A program made the translations under genes and the position numbers. The notes below the pieces were generated by a model. The model was not told where the DNA came from. It did not search any database and worked only from the letters and a program-made list of their open reading frames with translations. A DNA stretch of 64,000 bases from Roseiarcus sp050012775 (GTDB lineage: Bacteria > Pseudomonadota > Alphaproteobacteria > Rhizobiales > Beijerinckiaceae), in the NCBI GenBank assembly GCA_050012775.1, contig JBEKGN010000017.1:1-64000 (forward strand). Reading direction: 5' to 3'. Shown here piece after piece: positions 17,240-25,718 of the stretch; position 1 is the stretch's first letter, and each line of letters begins with the position of its first letter.

Positions 17240-17276
17240 GCGCGGCGCCGGGCGCCAGGATCGCCCCGCGCCGCGC
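17240..17276 (+). other. GC-rich stem-loop between nifK and nifE
   Basis: A perfect nine-base stem, GCGCGGCGC (17240-17248) with GCGCCGCGC (17268-17276), and an inner GGGCG/CGCCC stem. It begins six bases after the nifK stop and has no T-run. It may lower read-through from nifHDK into nifEN or protect the upstream message. Confidence 0.6.
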
Positions 17277-17301
17277 ACACCGAGACTTCGGAGCATCGCC
17301 C

Positions 17302-18786
17302 ATGTCGAGCCAAGCGCGCGTCCAGGCTCTCTTCAACGAACCGGCCTGCGAGAAGAACCAGGCCAAGGACGCCTCGACGCGCAAGAAAGGTTGCTCCAAG
17401 CCGCTCACGCCCGGCGCGGCGGCGGGCGGCTGCGCCTTCGACGGCGCGAAAATCGTGCTGCAACCCGTCACCGACGTCGCACATCTCATTCATGGGCCGC
17501 TCGCCTGCGAGGGCAATTCCTGGGACAATCGCGGCGCCGCCTCGTCGGGCTCGGCGCTTTGGCGCCGCAGCTTCACGACCGATCTCACCGAACTCGACGT
17601 GGTGATGGGGCAGGGCGAGAAGAAGCTCTTTCGCGCCATCCGCGAAATCGTCGAGGCGCACGCGCCGCCGGCAGTGTTCGTCTATTCGACCTGCGTGACC
17701 GCGCTGATCGGCGACGATCTCGACGCCGTGTGCTTTCGCGCCGCCGAGCGCTTCGGCCTTCCCGTCGTGCCCGTCCATGCGCCGGGCTTCGTCGGCTCGA
17801 AGAATCTCGGCAACAAGCTGGCGGGCGAAGCGCTGCTCGACCACGTCGTCGGCGCTTACGAGCCCGACGACGTCGGGCCGATGGATGTCAATATTCTCGG
17901 CGAATACAATCTCGCCGGCGAATTCTGGATGGTCAAGCCGCTGCTGGAGGCGCTCGGCATGCGGGTGCGCGCCTGCATTCCCGGCGACGCGCGCTATCTC
18001 GACATCGCCGGCGCGCATACGGCGCGCGCCAACATGATGGTGTGCTCGACCGCGCTCATCAATATGGCGCGCAAGATGGAGGAGCGCTGGGGCATTCCCT
18101 TTTTCGAGGGTTCCTTCTACGGCGTCTCCGACACCTCCGACGCGTTGCGACAACTCGCGCGCCTGCTGGTCTCCCAGGGCGCCGATCGCGCGCTGACGGG
18201 ACGCGCCGAGGCGCTGATCGCGCGCGAGGAGGCGCGCGTCTGGCGCCGTCTCGAGCCCTATCGCGCCAGACTGGCGGGCAAGCGCGTGCTGCTCAACACC
18301 GGCGGCGTGAAGTCCTGGTCGGTGGTCGCCGCCTTGCAGGAAATCGGCATGGAGATCGTCGGCACCGCGACGAAGAAGTCGACCGACGAGGACAAGGAAC
18401 GCATCAAGAAGCTGCTCAAGGACGAGAAGCACGCCTTCGACAACATGGCGCCGCGCGATCTCTACGCGTTGCTCGCCTCCGGCAAGGCCGACATCATGCT
18501 CTCGGGCGGACGCACGCAATTCATCGCGCTCAAGGCGAAGACGCCCTGGCTCGACATCAATCAGGAGCGCCATCACCCCTACGCCGGCTATGACGGCATG
18601 GTGGAGCTGGTGCGCCAGATCGACCTCGCGATCCACAATCCCGTTTGGGCGCAAGCGCGCGCGCCGGCGCCGTGGGACGCGCCAACCCGTGCGAGCGCGC
18701 GCCCGGCCGAGAGCGGGGCGGAGACAATCGCGCTGACGCGCAGGAAGTTCGCCGCGACCGCGGCGGACGAATTGGGCGAGTGCTAG
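17302..18786 (+). CDS. nifE: NifE, FeMo-cofactor scaffold alpha subunit
   Basis: 494 residues, a paralogue of NifD. With NifN it forms the alpha2-beta2 scaffold on which NifB-co is turned into FeMo-cofactor with Mo and homocitrate. Conserved parts: KKGCSKPLTPGAAAGGCAFDGAK at the N-terminus (two cluster-binding Cys), HGPLACEGNSWDNR, the VYSTCVTALIGDDL segment, and PWLDINQERHHPYAGYDGM. Starts at ATG 17302 after CGGAGC. The C-terminus ends with a low-complexity tail of about 45 residues. Confidence 0.98.
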   Translation: MSSQARVQALFNEPACEKNQAKDASTRKKGCSKPLTPGAAAGGCAFDGAKIVLQPVTDVAHLIHGPLACEGNSWDNRGAASSGSALWRRSFTTDLTELDVVMGQGEKKLFRAIREIVEAHAPPAVFVYSTCVTALIGDDLDAVCFRAAERFGLPVVPVHAPGFVGSKNLGNKLAGEALLDHVVGAYEPDDVGPMDVNILGEYNLAGEFWMVKPLLEALGMRVRACIPGDARYLDIAGAHTARANMMVCSTALINMARKMEERWGIPFFEGSFYGVSDTSDALRQLARLLVSQGADRALTGRAEALIAREEARVWRRLEPYRARLAGKRVLLNTGGVKSWSVVAALQEIGMEIVGTATKKSTDEDKERIKKLLKDEKHAFDNMAPRDLYALLASGKADIMLSGGRTQFIALKAKTPWLDINQERHHPYAGYDGMVELVRQIDLAIHNPVWAQARAPAPWDAPTRASARPAESGAETIALTRRKFAATAADELGEC

Positions 18787-18795
18787 GAGGCGCGC

Positions 18796-20184
18796 ATGGC
18801 TACGGTTCTCCCAGTCGCCAAGGCGGCGTCGGTCAATCCGCTGAAGTCCTCGCAGCCGCTCGGCGCGGCCTTCGCCTATCTCGGCGTCGCGGGCGCCGTG
18901 CCGCTGTTCCACGGCAGCCAGGGTTGCACGTCCTTCGCGTTGGTGCTGTTCGTGCGTCACTTCAAGGAGGCGATCCCGCTGCAGACCACGGCGATGGACG
19001 AGGTCGCCACGATCCTCGGCGGCGCCGACCATTTGGAGGAAGCGATTCTCAACCTGAAGACTCGCACGAAGCCGAAACTGATCGGGATCTGCACGACGGC
19101 GCTGGTCGAGACGCGCGGCGAGGACATCGCCGGCGACGTGGCTTCGATCAAGTCGCGGCGCGCGGCCGATCTCGAGGGAACCGAGATCACGCTCGCCCAG
19201 ACGCCCGATTTCGACGGCGCGATCGAGGAGGGCTGGAGCAAGGCGGTCACGGCGATGATCGAGGGCGTGGCGCGGCGGGGGACGGCGGCGCGGCGCGAGG
19301 AAAGCCGCGTCAATATCCTGCCCGGCGCGCATCTGACGGTCGCGGACGTCGAGCACGTGCGGGCGATGGTCGAGGCCTTCGGCCTCGAACCCGTCATCCT
19401 GCCCGACATCTCCGGTTCGCTCGACGGAACCGTGCCGGAACGCTGGATTCCGACCACCTACGGCGGAACCTCGGTCGAGGACATCCGCACGCTCGGCGAG
19501 GCGCGCTTGACGATCGCGATCGGCGAGCACATGCGCGCGCCCGCCGCGCGGCTGCACGAGCTGACCGGCGTCGAATATTCGCTGTTCCGCCAGCTTAGCG
19601 GCCTCAAGGCGGTCGATCGCTTCGTGACGCTGCTCGGCGAGCTCTCGGGCCGGCCGGCGCCGGCTTCGATCCGACGGCGGCGCGCGCAATTGCAAGATGC
19701 GCTGCTCGACGGGCACTTCCACTTCTCGGGCAAGCGGATCGCCATCGCCGCCGAGCCCGATCTTCTCTATGCGCTGGCGACTGTCTTCGTCGGCATGGGC
19801 GCGCAGATCCACGCCGCGGTGACGACGACGAGCGGTTCGAAAATCCTCGAACACGTCCCCTGCGAGACGGTCAAGGTCGGCGATCTCGGCGATTTCGAGG
19901 CGCTTGCCGAGGGCGCCGACCTGTTGGTCACGCACAGTCACGGCCGCCAAGCGGCCGAGCGGCTCGGCGCCCCGCTGTTGCGCGTCGGCTTTCCCATCTT
20001 CGATCGCCTCGGCGGCCAGCATAAATTGCGCGTCGGCTACCAGGGCGCGCGCGATCTCATTTTCGAGGTCGCCAATATCTTCGAGAGCGAGCGTCATGAA
20101 CCGACGCCCGAGTCACTCGATCCGTTCCGTAATCGGGAGAGCGAGCATGAGCGCCGTCCGGCGTCTGCAATTGGTCGGCATTGA
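18796..20184 (+). CDS. nifN: NifN, FeMo-cofactor scaffold beta subunit
   Basis: 462 residues, a paralogue of NifK and partner of NifE. The opening NPLKSSQPLGAAFAYLG and HGSQGCTSFALVLFVRHF match NifN, with the single cluster Cys retained and the NifK-specific Cys70 replaced by Ser. The block FPIFDRLGGQHKLRVGYQG near the C-terminus is typical. AGGAGG precedes ATG 18796, 9 bases after nifE. The last 38 bases overlap nifX. Confidence 0.98.
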   Translation: MATVLPVAKAASVNPLKSSQPLGAAFAYLGVAGAVPLFHGSQGCTSFALVLFVRHFKEAIPLQTTAMDEVATILGGADHLEEAILNLKTRTKPKLIGICTTALVETRGEDIAGDVASIKSRRAADLEGTEITLAQTPDFDGAIEEGWSKAVTAMIEGVARRGTAARREESRVNILPGAHLTVADVEHVRAMVEAFGLEPVILPDISGSLDGTVPERWIPTTYGGTSVEDIRTLGEARLTIAIGEHMRAPAARLHELTGVEYSLFRQLSGLKAVDRFVTLLGELSGRPAPASIRRRRAQLQDALLDGHFHFSGKRIAIAAEPDLLYALATVFVGMGAQIHAAVTTTSGSKILEHVPCETVKVGDLGDFEALAEGADLLVTHSHGRQAAERLGAPLLRVGFPIFDRLGGQHKLRVGYQGARDLIFEVANIFESERHEPTPESLDPFRNRESEHERRPASAIGRH

Positions 20185-20641
20185 GGACGAGCGGCCGAAA
20201 GGCCCGCCGGCGCCCGGCGTCGTGCGCGTCGCCATCGCCACGCGCGACATGAAGGGCCTCAACGCCCATTTCGGCTCCGCGCCGCGCTTCGCCGTCTACG
20301 ACGTGACGAAGAACGGCTGGGATTTCGTCGAGGCGGTCGCCTTCGACGACAATTCCGACGAATCGGGCGCGCACAGAAACGAAGGCGAGGATCGCATCGG
20401 CCCCAAGGTGGCGGCGCTTTCGGGATGCCATCTCCTGTTCTGCCTGGCGATCGGCGGGCCGTCGGCCGCCAAGGTCGTCGCCGCGCGCATCCATCCGATC
20501 AAGACGCCGCAGCCGGCGCCGATCCCGGAAGTTCTCGAGCGCACGCGCGCGATGCTCGCCGGCTCGCCGCCGCCCTGGCTGCGCAAGGTTCTCGCGAGCG
20601 CGGGGTTAAGCGCCGGCAAGCCCGATTTCGAAGAGGATTGA
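20147..20641 (+). CDS. nifX: NifX, FeMo-cofactor precursor carrier
   Basis: 164 residues from ATG 20147, inside the end of nifN, with GGGAGAG just upstream. The domain starts VVRVAIATRDMKGLNAHFGSAPRFAVYDV and continues to a GCHLLFCLAIGGPSAAKVV segment; His in NAHFG is conserved in the NifX/NifB C-terminal family that binds NifB-co or VK-cluster. It probably shuttles precursor between NifB and NifEN. The C-terminal tail has the common ..PPWLRKVL block. Confidence 0.95.
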   Translation: MSAVRRLQLVGIEDERPKGPPAPGVVRVAIATRDMKGLNAHFGSAPRFAVYDVTKNGWDFVEAVAFDDNSDESGAHRNEGEDRIGPKVAALSGCHLLFCLAIGGPSAAKVVAARIHPIKTPQPAPIPEVLERTRAMLAGSPPPWLRKVLASAGLSAGKPDFEED

Positions 20642-20647
20642 AACGCG

Positions 20648-21109
20648 ATGACGCAGACCTTGGACAAGCCGACCGGCCTCGACTCGCCTTTCGTCAAGAC
20701 GCTCGTGCGCGTGCTGCGCGCCGAGGACAGCTACGGCGTCTGGGAGCGCAAGCCGGACGCCGAAATCCTCGCCGATTTCATCGTCACCAAGGAGCAGCGG
20801 CGGCAAATCCCGATCATCGGCGATCCCGACCCGGACGTGATGTCGCGCGTGGAGAAATTCTACATCGCGGTCGGTCTCGACATCGAGCGCGCGAGCGGCC
20901 GCATGGCCTCGCCGATGATGAAAATGTCGCACGAGGGATTTGGGCGCGTGATCCTGACCGTCGGCCGGCTGGTGGTGATCTCCAAGAGCCTGCGCGACAT
21001 CCACCGGTTCGGCTTCGAGAGCTTCGACAAGCTCGCCGAGGCCGGCGAGAAGCTGGTCGACGAAGCGAGGAAATGGATCGACGATTATCCCGCGGTGGCG
21101 GACATCTGA
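20648..21109 (+). CDS. NifX-associated protein (DUF269)
   Basis: 153 residues from ATG 20648 with GAGGA upstream. The sequence has the family hallmarks SPFVKTLVRVLRAEDSYGVWE near the N-terminus and GRVILTVGRLVVISKSLRDIHRFGF in the second half. DUF269 genes nearly always follow nifX, and some are fused to it; the role is not settled but a part in FeMo-cofactor supply or nitrogenase protection has been proposed. Part of the nifH operon. Confidence 0.93.
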   Translation: MTQTLDKPTGLDSPFVKTLVRVLRAEDSYGVWERKPDAEILADFIVTKEQRRQIPIIGDPDPDVMSRVEKFYIAVGLDIERASGRMASPMMKMSHEGFGRVILTVGRLVVISKSLRDIHRFGFESFDKLAEAGEKLVDEARKWIDDYPAVADI

Positions 21110-21144
21110 GCGCCGCCGCGAGACAGCGATGAGGAGAATAGAGC

Positions 21145-21345
21145 ATGTCCGACGTCGACGCGCTGAAGGGTGAAATCAAGAAGCTGTCCGCCAGGGCGAT
21201 CACGGCCAAGATGAATCTGCACGATCTCGCCGAGGATCTGCCGGTGAACTGGACCACGATCCCGGACGTCGCGCGCGCGGCCCACGAGGCCTATGCGGCG
21301 CTGGAATCGGCGCGCAAGCGCCTCGCGGCGCTGGAGACGGCGTGA
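21145..21345 (+). CDS. Small helical nif protein (DUF683 family)
   Basis: 66 residues from ATG 21145 (GATGAGGAGAAT upstream). It is a helix-turn-helix hairpin: MSDVDALKGEIKKLSARA, then MNLHDLAEDLPVNWTTIP, then an Ala-rich helix. The family is found only in nif clusters after DUF269. The name CCE_0567-type has been used. Function unknown. Its stop shares one base with the fdxB start, so the two are coupled. Confidence 0.92.
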   Translation: MSDVDALKGEIKKLSARAITAKMNLHDLAEDLPVNWTTIPDVARAAHEAYAALESARKRLAALETA

Positions 21346-21659
21346 TGGCTTCTCTGACGCGCGACGGCTCGGCGTGGACGCCCCAATATCTCGCCGCGAT
21401 CGACGCGGCCAAATGCATCGGCTGCGGCCGCTGCTACAAGGTCTGCTCGCGCGACGTCATGCATCTGCACGGCGTCGACGAGGCGGGGGCCGTGCTCGGC
21501 AAGGTGACCGAGGACGACGACGACGATTTCGACGGCGAACTCAACCGCAAGATCATGGTCGTCGACAATTCCGGCGCCTGCATCGGCTGCGGCGCCTGCG
21601 CGCGCGTCTGCCCCAAGGATTGCCAGACGCACTTGGCGGCCGACAGGATCGCCGCGTAG
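21345..21659 (+). CDS. fdxB: Nif-specific ferredoxin III, 2[4Fe-4S]
   Basis: 104 residues from ATG 21345 (a GTG at 21342 is a possible alternative). Two cluster motifs, CIGCGRCYKVCSRDV and CIGCGACARVCPKDC, are separated by about 50 residues including a run of five Asp (EDDDDDFDG), typical of FdxB/ferredoxin III. It likely donates electrons for cofactor assembly or to NifH. Last gene of the run starting at nifH; a palindromic repeat follows. Confidence 0.93.
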   Translation: MASLTRDGSAWTPQYLAAIDAAKCIGCGRCYKVCSRDVMHLHGVDEAGAVLGKVTEDDDDDFDGELNRKIMVVDNSGACIGCGACARVCPKDCQTHLAADRIAA

Positions 21660-21688
21660 AGCGCGCTGCGCCGAGGCGTACGACGATC

Positions 21689-21718
21689 CCCCTCTCCCCG
21701 CAAGCGGGGAGAAGGGAC
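21689..21718. repeat. GC-rich palindromic element between fdxB and nifQ
   Basis: CCCTCTCCCCGC-AAGC-GGGGAGAAGGG forms a near-perfect inverted repeat, the same family as the pair at 12668-12770. It may end the nifH operon or make nifQ expression weaker. Confidence 0.65.
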
Positions 21719-21805
21719 GTTGCTCGGCGTTAAAGGAGACGTCGATCCAATCGTGACGAGTGCTCACGGCGCCGGTCAGGCGCAATGATCGAGATGGAGG
21801 CGCCG

Positions 21806-22441
21806 ATGTTCGACGAACGCTATGCGGCGTTGCGGGCCGCACAGACGGCGAAGGACGACGAAGGCGAGGCGTTCGACGATCATGTCTTCGCCTGCGCGCT
21901 TTCGGCGGCGCTCGCCGATCAGGCGGCCACGGGGCTCGCGCTGACGGAAGGCCTCGGCCTGACGCGCGTGGAGACGGCGGCGTTGTTCGCGGCGCGCTTT
22001 CCCTTGCGCGCGGCGCCGCTGTGCCTCGAACGCGCGCCCGATCCGATCCGCGCCATGGAAGAGGACCTGTTGCGCGATTTGCTGTCGAGCTATTGCGCCC
22101 ATCCCGGCGAACAATCGGGCTGGCTCGCGGCGATCCTCGCCCGGCGCGCGATGCGCGACGATCATCTCTGGCAAGACCTCGGCCTGTTCGGCCGCGGCGA
22201 ACTCGGCCGATTGCTCCAGCGCCATTTCCCCGCGCTGCACGCGGGAAACGCCAACAACATGCGCTGGAAGAAGTTCTTCTATCGCCGCATTTGCGAACTC
22301 GAAGGCTTCAGCCTGTGCGCCGCTCCCCATTGCTCGGTCTGCGTGGACTTCGCCTCGTGCTTCGGCGACGAGGACGGCTTGAGCCGCTTGGCGACGGCGG
22401 CGCGCGAAGCGGCGGCCGGGCGCGCGGCGTCGGCGGGATAG
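21806..22441 (+). CDS. nifQ: NifQ, molybdenum donor for FeMo-cofactor
   Basis: 211 residues. ATG 21806 is chosen because GGAGG lies 7-8 bases before it; in-frame ATGs at 21785 and 21794 lack such a site. The C-terminal motif C-AAPH-C-SV-C-VDFAS-C (C-x4-C-x2-C-x5-C) binds the Mo-Fe-S cluster that hands Mo to NifEN. The HWGNANNMRWKKFFYR-like segment (NANNMRWKKFFYRRIC) is conserved. No own -24/-12 element is visible, so it depends on read-through or a weak promoter. Confidence 0.94.
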   Translation: MFDERYAALRAAQTAKDDEGEAFDDHVFACALSAALADQAATGLALTEGLGLTRVETAALFAARFPLRAAPLCLERAPDPIRAMEEDLLRDLLSSYCAHPGEQSGWLAAILARRAMRDDHLWQDLGLFGRGELGRLLQRHFPALHAGNANNMRWKKFFYRRICELEGFSLCAAPHCSVCVDFASCFGDEDGLSRLATAAREAAAGRAASAG

Positions 22442-22467
22442 CGACAATGTCGCGGGCCGCCGGCCAT

Positions 22468-22483
22468 TGTCGCGTTCGCGACA
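22468..22483. promoter_or_regulatory. NifA upstream activator site of the iscA-nifSVW unit
   Basis: TGTCGCGTTCGCGACA, a nearly perfect palindrome of the TGTCG-N6-CGACA type. It ends 45 bases before the -24 GG, closer than in the other nif promoters. Confidence 0.87.
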
Positions 22484-22527
22484 TCCCGCGACATAAGAAA
22501 ACATCCGAATAATCATAAGCTTGCCTC

Positions 22528-22542
22528 TGGCACGCTCCATGC
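22528..22542 (+). promoter_or_regulatory. Sigma-54 promoter of iscA-nfu-nifS-nifV-nifW
   Basis: TGGCACGCTCCATGC, with GG and GC ten bases apart. It lies 39 bases before the iscA ATG. Confidence 0.9.
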
Positions 22543-22580
22543 AGCGGTCCGTTTGTCGCCATCGCGGCGAGGAGGCCCCC

Positions 22581-22901
22581 ATGATCCAGCTCACCGACAA
22601 CGCCGTTTCGGCGGTCAAGACCGCGCTCTCCCGTTCGACCCAGCCGGCCGAGGGCCTGCGCATCATGGTGCAGGCGGGCGGCTGCGCCGGCCTGAAATAC
22701 ATGATGGGGCTCGAGGCGGCGACGCGCGCCGGCGACGCCGTGATTCGCCAGGACGGCGTCACGCTGTTCGTCGACAAGGAGTCTCAGGCGCATATCGCCG
22801 GCATGACGGTCGATTTCGTGACCGGCCTCGAAGCCTCCGGCTTCGTGTTCGACAACCCCAACGCCGCCTCGAAGTGTTCGTGCGGCAAGTCCTTCTCCTG
22901 A
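22581..22901 (+). CDS. IscA-type Fe-S carrier of the nif cluster
   Basis: 106 residues from ATG 22581 (GGAGG upstream). HesB/IscA fold with the three conserved cysteines: one in GGCAGLKYMMG and two in KCSCGKSF at the C-terminus. Nif-linked IscA proteins pass or repair Fe-S clusters for nitrogenase components. First gene of its NifA-controlled unit, directly before the Nfu-type gene. Confidence 0.92.
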   Translation: MIQLTDNAVSAVKTALSRSTQPAEGLRIMVQAGGCAGLKYMMGLEAATRAGDAVIRQDGVTLFVDKESQAHIAGMTVDFVTGLEASGFVFDNPNAASKCSCGKSFS

Positions 22902-22927
22902 ACCTGCGCGAGAATGGGAGACGAGCC

Positions 22928-23311
22928 ATGCTGGACGATGGGCGAGCGGAAACCTTGCTGGCTAGCCGCCCCGAGGCGCCCGTCGCCTCCGAGCCGAGCC
23001 CGAAGCGCGTGCGTCTGGTCGGCCTAGAGCGGCGGCCGTCCGTCGCCGGGCCGGCGCCCGCGCCGCGCCCCGCGCGGCGCCTCGGCGCCGCCGAACGGAT
23101 CGCCGCGATCGAAAGCGCGCTCGCCGCATTGCGGCCGCGCCTGAAGGCGGACGGCGGCGATTGTCAGCTCGTCGACGTCGTCGACGATGTGGTCAGGGTG
23201 CGACTGACCGGCGCTTGCGTCGGCTGCCAGCTCGCTTCGATGACGGTGCTCGGCGTGCGCATGCGTCTCGTCGAGGCGCTGGGATTCCCGATCAAAGTGG
23301 TTCCGGTCTGA
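22928..23311 (+). CDS. Nfu-type protein (NifU C-terminal domain only)
   Basis: 127 residues from ATG 22928. The first 55 residues are a Pro/Ala/Arg-rich extension. The rest (about 58-127) is a NifU C-terminal domain: RIAAIESALAALRPRLKADGGDCQLVDVV and the cluster motif GACVGCQLASMT (CxxC). The IscU-like and ferredoxin-like parts of full NifU are missing. Such short proteins carry [4Fe-4S] clusters as dimers. With IscA next to it, it may stand in for NifU. Confidence 0.9.
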   Translation: MLDDGRAETLLASRPEAPVASEPSPKRVRLVGLERRPSVAGPAPAPRPARRLGAAERIAAIESALAALRPRLKADGGDCQLVDVVDDVVRVRLTGACVGCQLASMTVLGVRMRLVEALGFPIKVVPV

Positions 23312-23325
23312 CAAGGAGAAACGCC

Positions 23326-24525
23326 GTGCGGCCGGTCTATCTCGACAACAACGCCACCACCTCGGCCGACCCGGAAGTCGTCGCGGCGATGCTGCCCTGT
23401 TTCGACGCGCGTTTCGGCAATCCGTCCTCGGCGCATGATTTCGGCGCGATGAGCCGGCTCGCGCTCAAAGAGGCGCGCGAAAGGGTGCGCACGCTGATCG
23501 GCGCCGCTTTCGGCGAAGAGATTGTGTTCACGTCGAGCGGAACCGAAGCCGACGCTACGGCGATCCTGAGCGCGCTCGACGCGCGGGAGGGGCGCGACGA
23601 GATCGTCGTCTCCGCCGTCGAGCATCCAGCCATCCTCGCGCTCGCCTCGCATCTCGAGCGCACGCGCCCGATCAAGGTTCATCGCATTCCGGTCGACGCT
23701 CTGGGCCGGCTCGATCGCGCGCGCTATTGCGCCGCGCTTTCGCCGAAGGTCGCTCTCGTCTCGATCATGTGGGCCAACAACGAGACCGGCGTGCTGTTCC
23801 CGATCGAGGAACTCGCCGAGGAAGCCAAGGCGGTCGGCGCGTTGTTTCACACCGACGCCGTTCAGGCGGTCGGGCGTCTGCCCATCGCCTTGCGCGAGAC
23901 GGCGATCGACATGCTCTCGCTTTCCGCCCACAAGCTGCACGGCCCCAAGGGCGTCGGCGCGCTTTACCTCCGACGCGGCGCGCCCTTCCAGTCGCTGATC
24001 CTGGGCGGAAAGCAGGAACGCGGCCGACGCGGCGGCACCGAGAATGTTCCGGGGATCGTCGGCTTGGGCAAGGCCGCCGAAATCGCGGCGGCGCGCTTGC
24101 GCGGCGACGCGGCGCGCATGCGCGCGCTACGCCAACGGCTGGAGGCGAGCCTCATGGCGCGCATACCGAACGCGTTCGTCCTCGGCGGCGTCGAACGCCG
24201 GCTGCCCAACACCAGCGCCATCGTTTGCGAGGACGCCGAGGCCGACGCGATCGTGCTGTTGCTCAACCGCGCGGGCGTCGCGGCGTCCTCGGGCGCCGCC
24301 TGCGCCGCAGGCTCGCTGGCGCCCTCGCACGTGCTGCGCGCGATGAACGTTCCCGCCGCCGTCGCGGCGGGCGCGACGCGCTTTTCGCTGTCGCGGGACA
24401 ACGACGACGACGACATCGACCGCGTGATCGCGACGATGCCGGCGATCGTCGATCGCCTGCGCGCCCGCTCGCGCGCGGACGAAAGCGCCGCGGCCCCGCG
24501 CGTCGCCGAGCCGGCCTATGCGTGA
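23326..24525 (+). CDS. nifS: NifS, cysteine desulfurase
   Basis: 399 residues from GTG 23326, chosen because AAGGAGAA precedes it and it gives the family N-terminus RPVYLDNNATT; the frame is open well upstream. It is a PLP enzyme that takes sulfur from cysteine for Fe-S clusters of nitrogenase. The Schiff-base Lys203 lies in LSAHKLHGPKG, and the persulfide Cys326 in SSGAACAAGS. It follows nfu by 14 bases, and its end overlaps nifV by 8 bases. Confidence 0.97.
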   Translation: MRPVYLDNNATTSADPEVVAAMLPCFDARFGNPSSAHDFGAMSRLALKEARERVRTLIGAAFGEEIVFTSSGTEADATAILSALDAREGRDEIVVSAVEHPAILALASHLERTRPIKVHRIPVDALGRLDRARYCAALSPKVALVSIMWANNETGVLFPIEELAEEAKAVGALFHTDAVQAVGRLPIALRETAIDMLSLSAHKLHGPKGVGALYLRRGAPFQSLILGGKQERGRRGGTENVPGIVGLGKAAEIAAARLRGDAARMRALRQRLEASLMARIPNAFVLGGVERRLPNTSAIVCEDAEADAIVLLLNRAGVAASSGAACAAGSLAPSHVLRAMNVPAAVAAGATRFSLSRDNDDDDIDRVIATMPAIVDRLRARSRADESAAAPRVAEPAYA

Positions 24526-25699
24526 GCGCGCGCCGGCGCGAGGCGTCGCGCTCAACGACACAACTCTGCGCGACGGCGAACAGACGCCGGGCGTCGCCTT
24601 CACCCTCGCCGAGAAGATCGCGATCGCCGAAGCGCTCGCCGCGGCCGGCGTTCCCGAGCTCGAGGCGGGCACGCCGGCGATGGGCGGCGAGGAGGTCGAG
24701 GCGTTGCGCGCGATCGCCGGGCTCGAACTCGGCGTCAGGGTTCTGGCCTGGTGCCGCATGACCAAGGGCGACATCGACGCCGCGCGCCGCGGCGGCGTCG
24801 GCGCGGTCAATCTGTCAATTCCGGCTTCCGATCGGTTGCTGCGCGCCAAGCTCGGCATCACCCGCGCCGAAGCGCTGGAGCGCGTGCGGCGCTTCGTTCC
24901 GCTCGCGCTCGACGCCGGCTTCGAGGTCGCCGTCGGCGCGGAGGACGCTTCGCGCGCCGACGTCGACCATCTGCTTCGCCTCGCCGATGCGGCGGCCGGG
25001 GCCGGCGCTTTCCGGCTGCGCCTCGCCGACACGATCGGCGCGCTCGATCCGTTCGCGACGCATGCGCTGGTGGCGCGCGTCGTCGGCGCGAGCGATCTCG
25101 CGATCGAGTTCCACGGCCACGACGACTATGGACTGGCGGCCGCCAACACGCTCGCCGCGGCGCGCGCCGGCGCGACGCATCTGTCGGTGACGGTCGGGGG
25201 ACTGGGCGAACGCGCGGGCAACGCGCCGCTCGAGGAGGTCGCGGCGGCGCTCGAATGCCTGCACGGCGTTTCGACCGGCGTCGATCTCTCGCAATTGTCC
25301 GATCTGGCGGCGATGGTCGCCGAGGCGGCGCGGCGCGGCGTTCCCTGGGGCAAGGCGATCGTCGGGCGCGACGTCTTCGCTCATGAATCGGGCGTTCACG
25401 TCGCAGGATTGCTCGCCGATCCCGAGAGCTATCGCGGCCCCGATCCCGCGCTGTTCGGACGGCGCCATCGCTTCGTCATCGGCAAGCACTCGGGCGCCAA
25501 GGCGCTCGCTTACGCGCTCGGCGAGCGCGGAATTCGCTTGGCGCCGGAAACGGCGCCGTTCCTCGTCGCGCTGGTGCGCCGGCGCGCGACGCGGGGCAAA
25601 GCCGCGATTTCGAGCGACGAACTCGCGCGCCTCCACGACGAGGCCGCGGGCGAGGCGATGGCCCAAGACGCGGATTCTGTCGCGCATTCCGCCGGCTGA
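24518..25699 (+). CDS. nifV: NifV, homocitrate synthase
   Basis: 393 residues. It condenses acetyl-CoA with 2-oxoglutarate to R-homocitrate, the organic ligand of FeMo-cofactor. The DRE-TIM barrel signature LNDTTLRDGEQTPGVAF is at the start, the metal-binding EFHGHDDYGLAAANT in the middle, and GLGERAGNAPLEEV after it. ATG 24518 lies within the end of nifS. Confidence 0.97.
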   Translation: MRERAPARGVALNDTTLRDGEQTPGVAFTLAEKIAIAEALAAAGVPELEAGTPAMGGEEVEALRAIAGLELGVRVLAWCRMTKGDIDAARRGGVGAVNLSIPASDRLLRAKLGITRAEALERVRRFVPLALDAGFEVAVGAEDASRADVDHLLRLADAAAGAGAFRLRLADTIGALDPFATHALVARVVGASDLAIEFHGHDDYGLAAANTLAAARAGATHLSVTVGGLGERAGNAPLEEVAAALECLHGVSTGVDLSQLSDLAAMVAEAARRGVPWGKAIVGRDVFAHESGVHVAGLLADPESYRGPDPALFGRRHRFVIGKHSGAKALAYALGERGIRLAPETAPFLVALVRRRATRGKAAISSDELARLHDEAAGEAMAQDADSVAHSAG

Positions 25700-25718
25700 G
25701 CGCTAGGGAGAATTGAAG

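Noticed and set aside
17191..20097. 968-codon minus-strand open frame across nifE-nifN
   Set aside because: GC-driven antisense frame; both sense genes are certain nif genes, and the predicted protein has no known motif.
22441..22467. TGTCGCGGG near 22448 as a second NifA site for iscA
   Set aside because: No ACA half at ten bases; only the site at 22468-22483 is complete.
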